This document shows, one piece after another, positions 1-4,846 of a stretch of DNA of 5,684 nt. A program made the position numbers and the translations under genes. The notes beneath the pieces were generated by a model that had not been told where the DNA came from, did not search any database, and saw nothing but the letters and a program-made list of their open reading frames with translations. This DNA is from Lachnospiraceae bacterium (GTDB lineage: Bacteria; Bacillota; Clostridia; Lachnospirales; Lachnospiraceae), in NCBI GenBank assembly GCA_021202715.1, contig JAJQCL010000246.1, positions 6,541-12,224 of the forward strand. The letters are read 5' to 3'. How positions within the stretch are numbered: position 1 is the stretch's first letter; every line of letters starts with the position of its first letter.

Positions 1-77
1 GTGGTCATATCAGTCACTTCCACTTCTATATTTATTATTCTCAAGAGTATCTTCCTGCCTTGTGGCAGCTTCGCCAT
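1..77 (-). CDS. Possible partial frame downstream of the polymerase gene
   Basis: An ATG at 77-75 on the minus strand opens a frame of 25 codons that stays open to the window edge and begins MAKLPQGRKILL. It starts 5 nt after the polymerase stop codon, as a next operon member would. The only Shine-Dalgarno-like bases (GCGGAG) abut the ATG with no spacer. The codons (AGA, ATA, ATA, AAT, ATA) are much AT-richer than those of the polymerase. An inner TTG start with AGGAAG upstream is an alternative. I do not recognise the product, and it may be non-coding. Confidence 0.25.
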   Translation of the reverse strand, partial: MAKLPQGRKILLRIINIEVEVTDMT

Positions 78-82
78 CTCCG

Positions 83-1603
83 CTAACTTTTATGCCCGCC
101 GATCTGCTGATTCCGGTCGCGCATGGTGGCTCCTTCGAGATAATTGGTCCCCTTCAGGACGGCATTCTTTCCATATTTGTCTTTGATCTTCGCCACGGCG
201 TCCTGCAGCTTCCGCTCTCGCTCGAGCTTTTCCACATCGGTGAACAGATCCAGCTGCACAGTTCCTGTGTCCGGGACGACGCGGTTAGCGGTGAGGTTTA
301 CCCTTCTCACGGTCAGGTTCCGGTCGACGATCCGGTCGAACAGTCCGACGATGGCCCGCTGGAGTTCGCTCCCGAGGCTGGTCGGGTTCTCAGTCCGGCA
401 GCTTCCGTGGGCCGGTTTGGGGACGACCCGGCCGTAATGGTCGGTGCGGCAGATGCCGCCATAGCGTCCCTGGTCGACATTTTCCCGGTCGTAGGCGATA
501 TCCAGGGTGAAGGAATCCGAGACAAGTCCCTGGCGGTGGAGCTGCAGCGCCAGGCAGTCGGTCATTTCCTGGACGATGATCCGTGCCTTTTCGTATGGGT
601 AGGGTTCGGAGAGAACCTGTCCTTCGGAAAGGCTGTTCGCCTCCGGGCGGTAGCTCTTGATCTGTTCCATCGTCGTCGGTTCCACGCCCCAGGCGTGGTC
701 GATGAGGATCTCCGCGTCGATGCCGAAGGCGTGGTAGAAGCGTTCCTGGTCGAAGCAGGAGATGCGGGCCAGTTCGCCCATGGTATGGATCTGCAGCTTC
801 TCCAGCTTCCGCACGGTGCCGGGGCCGACGCGCCAGAAATCGGTGAGCGGTCGGTGGTCCCAGAGGAGCTTCCTATAAGAATACACGTCGAGCTCCGCGA
901 TCCGCACCCCGTCGCGATCGGCGGGGATGTGCTTGGCGACGATGTCCATGGCGATCTTGGCCAGATAGAGGTTCGTACCGATGCCGCAGGTGGCCGTGAT
1001 ATCGGTCTCATAGAGTACCTCGCGGACGAGGGTCATGGCCATTTCGTGGGCGGTCAGCTGGTAGGTAGCCAGGTACCCGGTGATATCGATGAAGACCTCA
1101 TCCACCGAGTAGGCGAAGATGTCCTCCGGCGCGATGAAGCGCAGATAGATGGAGTAAATCTGCGCGGATACTTCCAGATAGCGTGCCATTCGCGGCGGGG
1201 CAACCAGATAGGAGAGCTCCAGGGACGGGTCGCGGGTCAGGGCTTCTGCGTCGAAGGAGGAGGTGAGGAAGCGGCCGCCCGGTGCCCGGCGCAAACGATT
1301 CTCGTTGATCTCCTTCACTTTCTGGATGACTTCGAAGAGCCGCGGCCGTCCGGGGATGCCCTGACTTTTCAGGAAGGGGGAGACGGCCAGGCAGATCGTT
1401 TTGTCTGTCCGGGATTCGTCCGCCACCACGAGGTTCGTGGTCAGCGGGTCGAGGTGCCGGTCCGCGCACTCGCAGGAGGCGTAGAAGGATTTGAGGTCGA
1501 TGGCCAGGTAGGTGCAGCCTTCCTCTGCCGCTGCCCTGCCGCCTGTATTTGACTCTGCCGGATTTCGGCCTGCTGATTGCGCATTTTTTTGATTCATATC
1601 CAT
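83..1603 (-). CDS. Y-family translesion DNA polymerase, UvrX/YqjW-like
   Basis: Error-prone polymerase of 506 residues that should copy past damaged template bases in the cytoplasm. The N-terminal catalytic motif DLKSFYASCE (residues 36-45) supplies the first metal-binding Asp36 and the steric-gate Tyr41. SVDEVFID supplies Asp168 and Glu169. CGIGTNLYLAKIA (206-218) is the conserved palm segment, and a helix-hairpin-helix-like thumb containing RVGPG follows near 258. QLDLF (450-454) is a classic sliding-clamp binding motif. The tail with GATMRDRN and IGGHK resembles Gram-positive UvrX/YqjW proteins. All catalytic residues are present, so it looks functional. It is longer than the roughly 410-420 residues of Bacillus UvrX. 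The ATG at 1603 is chosen because AAGGA lies 7 nt upstream; a TTG at 1624 would add 7 residues but has no such site. It is the last clear gene of an operon that starts with an Xre repressor and has LexA-type boxes upstream, fitting SOS induction. Family call is firm; the exact orthologue is not. Confidence 0.95.
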   Translation of the reverse strand: MDMNQKNAQSAGRNPAESNTGGRAAAEEGCTYLAIDLKSFYASCECADRHLDPLTTNLVVADESRTDKTICLAVSPFLKSQGIPGRPRLFEVIQKVKEINENRLRRAPGGRFLTSSFDAEALTRDPSLELSYLVAPPRMARYLEVSAQIYSIYLRFIAPEDIFAYSVDEVFIDITGYLATYQLTAHEMAMTLVREVLYETDITATCGIGTNLYLAKIAMDIVAKHIPADRDGVRIAELDVYSYRKLLWDHRPLTDFWRVGPGTVRKLEKLQIHTMGELARISCFDQERFYHAFGIDAEILIDHAWGVEPTTMEQIKSYRPEANSLSEGQVLSEPYPYEKARIIVQEMTDCLALQLHRQGLVSDSFTLDIAYDRENVDQGRYGGICRTDHYGRVVPKPAHGSCRTENPTSLGSELQRAIVGLFDRIVDRNLTVRRVNLTANRVVPDTGTVQLDLFTDVEKLERERKLQDAVAKIKDKYGKNAVLKGTNYLEGATMRDRNQQIGGHKS

Positions 1604-1610
1604 ACTCGCT

Positions 1611-1615
1611 TCCTT
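1611..1615 (-). promoter_or_regulatory. Ribosome binding site of the polymerase gene
   Basis: AAGGA on the minus strand, 7 nt before the ATG at 1603. It decides between that ATG and the in-frame TTG at 1624, which lacks a comparable site. Confidence 0.75.
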
Positions 1616-1651
1616 ATTGGTCAATGGCCAGCTTGTATCTCATTGCGGAAT

Positions 1652-1951
1652 CTATACTCCCACCGTTTCCACAAACCATCGCCCCTGCCGGGTGCGGCTG
1701 CCGAAGCCTAACTTCTCATAAAATAAATGCTTTTCCTGTCCCCGGATGATGACCGTATAGCAATCGCCGGACAGGGACAGTCCGATGGTGTCCGCCGGGC
1801 GGAAGTCGCGCACCCGTTCAATCTCGAAGGTTCGCCCGTCCGGCCAGGTGATGGCGAGGGGCTCTACATAGCCGGTGGGGTCGGTGTTGGTGTTGACGGT
1901 CACATAGATGCGGCTGGTGCGCGGGTGCAGGGCCTGTGCTTTCGGATGCAT
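1652..1951 (-). CDS. Small conserved-looking protein paired with the Y-family polymerase
   Basis: A 99-residue soluble protein with no signal peptide or membrane segment. Its start is well supported: GGAGG followed by TGAT, a near-complete match to the 16S rRNA 3' end, lies 9 nt before the ATG. The start comes 6 nt after the protease stop codon, and the polymerase begins 48 nt downstream, so the three genes are probably co-translated. Visible blocks are WPDGRTFEIERVRDFRPA (36-53), CYTVIIRGQEKHLFYE (64-79) and GRWFVE (90-95), which read as a small beta-rich domain. The outline resembles the short proteins next to Y-family polymerases in other Gram-positives (DUF6504-like), but this is pattern memory and not a search result. 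It does not resemble YolD or UmuD, and no UmuD-type cleavage site or Ser/Lys dyad is seen. An accessory role for the polymerase is inferred from position only. Confidence 0.85.
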   Translation of the reverse strand: MHPKAQALHPRTSRIYVTVNTNTDPTGYVEPLAITWPDGRTFEIERVRDFRPADTIGLSLSGDCYTVIIRGQEKHLFYEKLGFGSRTRQGRWFVETVGV

Positions 1952-1957
1952 GGGGCA

Positions 1958-2608
1958 TCACCTCCCCTGTTTCAGCGAATCCCGGAAGAAATCGCTCCGC
2001 ACCTCCGGCAGTTTGGGCAGATCGTAGCCTTTCTCCGCGAGGATCCGCAGCTTGAAGTCCACCAGATTCGCGTCGACATCGCAAGCGCGGGCAATGCTGT
2101 CCACCGTGGTTGGCTCTGTGTGGAGATAGAATTCCTGAAGCAGCTCATTGTAGGCCAGCATCCGGTATTCTGCGGAGCAGCGTGCGGGGAGATGTTCTTT
2201 CCATTTATTCTGCATTTCCTCAAAGACATGGTAGTGCATGGGCTCCAGCACCATCTCGTCGGAGAGGAGAAGCTCTGCAGCAAAGGTGTTGGCGCTCATC
2301 TCCGATTTGGCGGTGCTCACGCTGTAAAAAAAGGTGTCGCGGAAATTTGCCCCGCTGCGGGCCTCCGAGCGCTCCAGGAAATAGTGGCCCAGTTCATGCC
2401 CCTTGGCAGAGCGCTGCAGCACCGGGTTGGCCCGGGTGTTGATGCCGATGATATCTTTTCTGAGGTAAATGACGTAGTATCCGAGCAGATCTTTAAAGCG
2501 GTCCGTCTGAATGAGAAGGATGTTCCGCAGGTCGATGAGTTCATCGGGGTCTCTGGTCTTATATTTTTTGACGACCTGCCCGGCTTTTTCAATGGCGTGT
2601 CTGTCCAT
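1958..2608 (-). CDS. ImmA/IrrE-family zinc metallopeptidase
   Basis: A 216-residue cytoplasmic protease-like protein. The zinc motif HELGH is at residues 71-75, with His71 and His75 as ligands and Glu72 as catalytic base. The downstream EMSANTFAAELLL block (103-115) matches the family's E-x-x-A-N-x-F-A segment, so Glu103 is the probable third ligand. The C-terminal part (about 165-205) looks like a small winged-helix or HTH-like segment, common in this family. ImmA of ICEBs1 cleaves the Xre-type repressor ImmR; here an Xre repressor gene lies directly upstream in the same operon, so that protein is the likely substrate (inference). The ATG at 2608 is chosen because AAGGGAGGAA lies just upstream, with GGAGG ending 9 nt before the start. 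The frame stays open further upstream, but that stretch runs over the spacer and repressor gene and is not coding. Confidence 0.93.
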   Translation of the reverse strand: MDRHAIEKAGQVVKKYKTRDPDELIDLRNILLIQTDRFKDLLGYYVIYLRKDIIGINTRANPVLQRSAKGHELGHYFLERSEARSGANFRDTFFYSVSTAKSEMSANTFAAELLLSDEMVLEPMHYHVFEEMQNKWKEHLPARCSAEYRMLAYNELLQEFYLHTEPTTVDSIARACDVDANLVDFKLRILAEKGYDLPKLPEVRSDFFRDSLKQGR

Positions 2609-2625
2609 AGCAGCGTTCCTCCCTT

Positions 2626-2708
2626 CTGGAACCTTGCTCGTTACTGGCCGAGCGGCCATATGTTTACCCTGCGGGTATGGATCCCCGCGGGGCAGCAGAC
2701 GGTTCCAG
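2626..2708 (-). repeat. Nested inverted repeat in the repressor-protease spacer
   Basis: Outer arms CTGGAACC (2626-2633) and GGTTCCAG (2701-2708) are a perfect 8-bp inverted repeat. They enclose three smaller palindromes: TGGCC-gagc-GGCCA (2645-2658), TACCC-tgc-GGGTA (2665-2677) and CCCCGCGGGG (2683-2692). In the leftward mRNA this could fold as an 83-nt multibranched structure whose 3' arm ends exactly where the protease Shine-Dalgarno AAGGGAGG (2625-2618) begins. It has no tRNA hallmarks and no U-run, so it is neither a tRNA nor an ordinary terminator. A role in attenuation, mRNA processing or translation of the protease is inferred. Alternative pairings between the inner arms exist. Confidence 0.65.
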
Positions 2709-2720
2709 TGCCAGCCACGC

Positions 2721-3230
2721 TCAATTCTGATATTTCTTTGGGGTATATTTCTTTGCCTCTTCCTTCGCGATAAGGAAAACCTCCTCCATCTCCTCGATGA
2801 ATGCCAGCTGGTCTTCCCCGGAGAGTTCGCCGCCTGCAAAAAGGGCCGCTGTCTGTTGCTGGATTTTCCTGGCCTGCGCCACGCCCCGGGAGCCGTATTT
2901 CTGCCGGACTTTGGTGTAGAAAGCGTCATCCTGCAGCTCCCGGCGGAAGGTTTCATTGTCCATGAAATAGTCTGTCGTGACGCCCAGAGCGGCGGAGAGC
3001 CGGCGCACGGCATCCACGCTGGGAGTGCGCTCGTTGTTCTCCATGTAGCGGATGGCCCGGGAGGTCAGCCCGGTACGGCGGGCCAGCTCAGCCAGGGACA
3101 GGCCCTGTGCAAGCCGGAGAGCCCGCACTTTATCTCCGTTGGTCGCGTCCGGTGCCAGGGAGCTGCTTGCCTTCGCCTTGAGCTCTGGGTCCAGGGTGAA
3201 TGGTTCAGTTTTCATTTCTTTTGTCTGCAT
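2721..3230 (-). CDS. Xre-family HTH transcriptional repressor, ImmR-like
   Basis: A 169-residue DNA-binding regulator. Residues 33-89 form a typical HTH_3 domain: KVRALRLAQGLSLAELARRT, the recognition region SRAIRYMENNERTPS, then LSAALGVTTDYF. A charged N-terminal extension (1-32) precedes it, and an acidic, mostly helical C-terminal half (about 95-169), possibly for dimerisation, follows. It is the first gene of the leftward operon and is followed by an ImmA-type protease gene, as in the ICEBs1 immR-immA pair. It may therefore repress its own control region and be cleaved on induction (inference from family). The ATG at 3230 is chosen because a perfect AGGAGG lies 6 nt upstream; the frame runs 27 codons further upstream but has no comparable site there. 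ATG at residue 6 is a weaker alternative. It lacks a LexA-like peptidase domain. Confidence 0.92.
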   Translation of the reverse strand: MQTKEMKTEPFTLDPELKAKASSSLAPDATNGDKVRALRLAQGLSLAELARRTGLTSRAIRYMENNERTPSVDAVRRLSAALGVTTDYFMDNETFRRELQDDAFYTKVRQKYGSRGVAQARKIQQQTAALFAGGELSGEDQLAFIEEMEEVFLIAKEEAKKYTPKKYQN

Positions 3231-3236
3231 AGGGTG

Positions 3237-3242
3237 CCTCCT
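3237..3242 (-). promoter_or_regulatory. Ribosome binding site of the Xre gene
   Basis: Perfect AGGAGG on the minus strand, 6 nt before the ATG at 3230. It fixes that start against the longer open frame. Confidence 0.85.
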
Positions 3243-3274
3243 GTGTGATATTGGAAAGGATTGTAAATTACCAC

Positions 3275-3303
3275 TTGACAGGGAACGGAAGTTCTTGTAT
3301 GAT
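3275..3303 (+). promoter_or_regulatory. Rightward sigma-A promoter
   Basis: TTGACA at 3275-3280, a 17-bp spacer, and TATGAT at 3298-3303: consensus -35 and a 5/6 match at -10. The start is expected near 3310, giving a leader of about 169 nt to the DUF6440-like gene at 3479. A LexA-type box lies in the spacer and another begins 2 bp after the -10, so a bound repressor would block it directly. Confidence 0.85.
3283..3294. promoter_or_regulatory. LexA-type SOS box 1
   Basis: GAAC-GGAA-GTTC, a perfect match to the GAAC-N4-GTTC core of the Gram-positive LexA (DinR) box. It lies in the spacer of the rightward promoter and in the leader of the leftward transcript. Confidence 0.7.
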
Positions 3304-3309
3304 AAGAAC
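3291..3309. repeat. Inverted repeat over the rightward -10
   Basis: GTTCTT (3291-3296), a 7-bp gap, and AAGAAC (3304-3309). It bridges the right half of box 1 and the left half of box 2 and centres on the TATGAT hexamer. It may be a by-product of the two boxes, or a separate operator such as an Xre site. Confidence 0.45.
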
Positions 3310-3317
3310 AAATGTTT
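3306..3317. promoter_or_regulatory. LexA-type SOS box 2
   Basis: GAAC-AAAT-GTTT: 7 of 8 core positions, and it fits the wider consensus GAACRNRYGTTY fully. It begins 2 bp after the rightward -10 and covers the predicted start of that transcript. Confidence 0.7.
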
Positions 3318-3319
3318 GG

Positions 3320-3331
3320 GAACTTACGTTC
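3320..3331. promoter_or_regulatory. LexA-type SOS box 3
   Basis: GAAC-TTAC-GTTC, perfect core. On the minus strand it begins 2 bp after the leftward -10, the mirror image of box 2 about the axis near 3318.5, and covers the predicted start of the leftward transcript. Confidence 0.75.
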
Positions 3332-3333
3332 AA

Positions 3334-3362
3334 ATCATAACACAGGGAAGAAGGGGTGTCAA
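3334..3362 (-). promoter_or_regulatory. Leftward sigma-A promoter
   Basis: On the minus strand, TTGACA at 3362-3357, a 17-bp spacer, and TATGAT at 3339-3334, preceded by TGT as an extended -10. The start is expected near 3327, giving a leader of about 97 nt to the Xre gene. This is the clear promoter of the repressor/protease/polymerase operon. It points at the rightward promoter, so the two transcripts would overlap by roughly 17 nt at their 5' ends. Confidence 0.85.
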
Positions 3363-3371
3363 GAGTAAAAG

Positions 3372-3383
3372 GAACATGAGTTC
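3372..3383. promoter_or_regulatory. LexA-type SOS box 4
   Basis: GAAC-ATGA-GTTC, perfect core. It lies 9 bp upstream of the leftward -35 and inside the leader of the rightward transcript. It is further from both start sites than boxes 1-3 and may be auxiliary. Confidence 0.6.
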
Positions 3384-3434
3384 ATTTCGAGGGGGTCGTC
3401 CACAATATTTTCTCTATTCTGCCAAATGCGATAG

Positions 3435-3473
3435 AAGGAGCGATTCCTTTTGTGAAAAGGCAAAGGAAGGAGG
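3435..3473 (+). other. Competing hairpins before the DUF6440-like gene
   Basis: In the rightward leader, CCTTTT-gtg-AAAAGG (3446-3460) forms a 6-bp hairpin. TTCCTTT (3444-3450) can instead pair with AAAGGAA (3462-3468), which reaches into the Shine-Dalgarno AAGGAGG (3467-3473). AAGGA (3435-3439) can also pair with TCCTT (3445-3449). These pairings exclude one another and could control ribosome access. Purine-rich leaders readily give such pairs, so this is tentative. Confidence 0.3.
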
Positions 3474-3478
3474 TCAAC

Positions 3479-3673
3479 ATGAAAAAAGAAAACCGGTTTA
3501 AAGTCATTTTTAAGGATGGCTCTCAGCTAAAAGATGAAGGACAGCGGCAGATTCTTGTTGATACGGAAACGGGTGTAAACTATCTGGTTTGGCATGGTGG
3601 ATATGCTGGCAGTATTACGCCTTTGCTGGATGCAGATGGGAAGCCGATTGTCACACAATATGTGGAATACTGA
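3479..3673 (+). CDS. DUF6440-like small protein
   Basis: A 64-residue protein of unknown function. The pattern resembles DUF6440: RFKVIF at 6-11, ILVDTETGVNYLVW at 25-38, GYAGSITPLLDADGKPI at 41-57. It reads as a compact beta-rich domain with no membrane segment, cysteines or catalytic motif. The ATG at 3479 is preceded by AAGGAGG with a 5-nt spacer. A GTG at 3452 would add nine residues (MKRQRKEVN) but is less well placed. It is the first gene downstream of the rightward promoter and is followed after 69 nt by the WYL regulator, so the two are probably co-transcribed. Its codons are clearly AT-richer than those of the leftward operon. Members of this family often sit in mobile or accessory regions, but I know of no established activity. 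Confidence 0.85.
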   Translation: MKKENRFKVIFKDGSQLKDEGQRQILVDTETGVNYLVWHGGYAGSITPLLDADGKPIVTQYVEY

Positions 3674-3742
3674 TGGAGAAAATAATGGAAATGCAGACTG
3701 TTTCATGATATCCTTGCTGTAGAAAATATATGGGGTGAAGAT

Positions 3743-4732
3743 ATGGCAAAGGGATCCAATCAAAAACTGAAAATACTGTATCTAATGAAAATCATGTTGG
3801 AGGAAACGGATGAGACTCACAGTATCAGTATGCCTGAGATCATAACGAACCTGAAAAATTATGGGATTACGGCGGAGCGAAAAAGCCTTTACAGTGACAT
3901 GGAGAGTCTGCGCCAGTATGGAATGGATATCATTGGGGAACAGCAGGAGCGCACCTATTATTATCGGGTTGTCAATCGTCCGTTTGAGCTTGCGGAACTG
4001 AAGCTCCTGGTAGATTCCGTGCAGTCTGCAAAATTCATTACCGCAAGGAAATCCAATGAACTGATTAAAAAGATTGAAGGTCTGGCAAGTAAGCATGAAG
4101 CTACTCAACTGCAGCGACAGGTTTATGTAGCGCAGCGGATCAAGACGATGAATGAAAGTATTTATTATAATGTGGATGCTATTAATGCCGCGATTGCAGA
4201 AAATGAACAGATCCGCTTCCAGTATTTTCAGTGGAATGTGCAAAAGCAAATGGAACTGCGGCACGGAGGAGCTTATTATCAGGTTAGCCCCTGGGCGCTT
4301 TCCTGGGACGATGAGTATTATTATCTGATTGCCTACGATGGGGAAAATGACATGATTAAACATTTCCGTGTTGATAAGATGCTTCATATTGAAAGAACAC
4401 GGAATCGTCGGGAGGGAAGAAATCGCTTCAAAGAATTTGATATGGCACTCTACGCACGCAAAATATTTGGCATGTACGGCGGCAGGGAGGAGTCCGTAAA
4501 GCTCGTCTGCGAGAACCAGATGGTTGGTGCTGTTATTGATCGCTTTGGAAAAGAAATTGCCATCAGGAAAGAGGACGACGAACATTTCAGTGTCAATGTG
4601 AAAGTGGAAGTGAGCAATCAGTTTATTCATTGGGTCATGGCGCTTGGAAGCGGTGCGAAGATTGCCGGACCGCAGTCGGTGGTTGATGAGGTGAAGGCAG
4701 AGGTTCATCGGTTAGCACAGCAGTACGGATAA
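3743..4732 (+). CDS. WYL-domain transcriptional regulator, YafY-like
   Basis: A 329-residue regulator of typical length for the family. An N-terminal winged HTH spans about residues 8-76, with an ITAERKSLYSDMESLRQYG recognition segment at 42-60. A linker region follows (about 80-140), then the WYL domain (about 145-225), marked by SPWALSWDDEYYYLIAYDGE at 182-201 and HFRVDKM at 207-213. A WCX-like C-terminal extension (about 250-329) completes it. WYL domains are ligand-sensing modules, and members such as BrxR and CapW control phage-defence loci, with nucleic-acid ligands proposed for some. What this one senses cannot be read from sequence. The ATG at 3743 has only a moderate site (GGGGTGAAG). 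I see no strong promoter in the 69-nt gap before it, so read-through from the rightward promoter is likely. It may regulate the gene that follows it (inference). Confidence 0.92.
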   Translation: MAKGSNQKLKILYLMKIMLEETDETHSISMPEIITNLKNYGITAERKSLYSDMESLRQYGMDIIGEQQERTYYYRVVNRPFELAELKLLVDSVQSAKFITARKSNELIKKIEGLASKHEATQLQRQVYVAQRIKTMNESIYYNVDAINAAIAENEQIRFQYFQWNVQKQMELRHGGAYYQVSPWALSWDDEYYYLIAYDGENDMIKHFRVDKMLHIERTRNRREGRNRFKEFDMALYARKIFGMYGGREESVKLVCENQMVGAVIDRFGKEIAIRKEDDEHFSVNVKVEVSNQFIHWVMALGSGAKIAGPQSVVDEVKAEVHRLAQQYG

Positions 4733-4746
4733 AGAACAAAGGTTTG

Positions 4747-4774
4747 TGCTGCAAGTCCTGTTTAAAGGACAGCA
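4747..4774 (+). repeat. Bulged hairpin after the WYL gene
   Basis: TGCT-(gcaa)-GTCCT-gtttaa-AGGAC-AGCA: a 9-bp stem with a 4-nt bulge on one side, 14 nt after the WYL stop codon. On the plus strand it is followed by A residues and not T, so it does not look like an intrinsic terminator. It could be an mRNA-stability element or a regulator site, or chance. Confidence 0.3.
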
Positions 4775-4834
4775 AAAATGAGAGAATGGAAGCAGAAACA
4801 GGGTGATCCTGCTCTGGTTCCATTTTTTGATGAC

Positions 4835-4841
4835 GGAGGTG
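4835..4841 (+). promoter_or_regulatory. Ribosome binding site of the 206-residue gene
   Basis: GGAGGTG, 5 nt before the ATG at 4847. It decides that start against the in-frame ATG at 4778, which has no comparable site. Confidence 0.8.
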
Positions 4842-4846
4842 CGCAA

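Noticed and set aside
56..69. Hairpin CTGCC-ttgt-GGCAG as a terminator after the polymerase
   Set aside because: The stem is only 5 bp and no T-run follows on the minus strand.
62..1552. A 496-codon open frame on the plus strand
   Set aside because: It lies antisense to the polymerase gene, whose motifs are unmistakable. Long antisense frames arise readily in GC-rich genes, and the translation shows no recognisable domain.
2626..2708. tRNA-like cloverleaf in the operon spacer
   Set aside because: It has an outer stem with three inner hairpins, but lacks a T-loop sequence, an anticodon arm of the right size and a D-arm, so it is not a tRNA.
1727..2773. A 348-codon open frame on the plus strand
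   Set aside because: It is antisense to the 99-residue gene, the protease gene and the structured spacer, has no matching domain, and is explained by GC-rich coding on the other strand.
2609..3013. Upstream extension of the protease frame
   Set aside because: The extension crosses the structured spacer and the repressor gene in another frame. The start at 2608 has a strong ribosome site and the extension carries no domain.
3260..3265. TACAAT as the -10 of the Xre gene
   Set aside because: No acceptable -35 lies 16-19 bp upstream, whereas TTGACA-17-TATGAT at 3362-3334 fits far better.
3376..3501. A 41-residue plus-strand frame in the leader
   Set aside because: Its ATG lies inside LexA-type box 4, the ribosome site is weak, the product is low-complexity, and it overlaps the well-supported start at 3479 in another frame.
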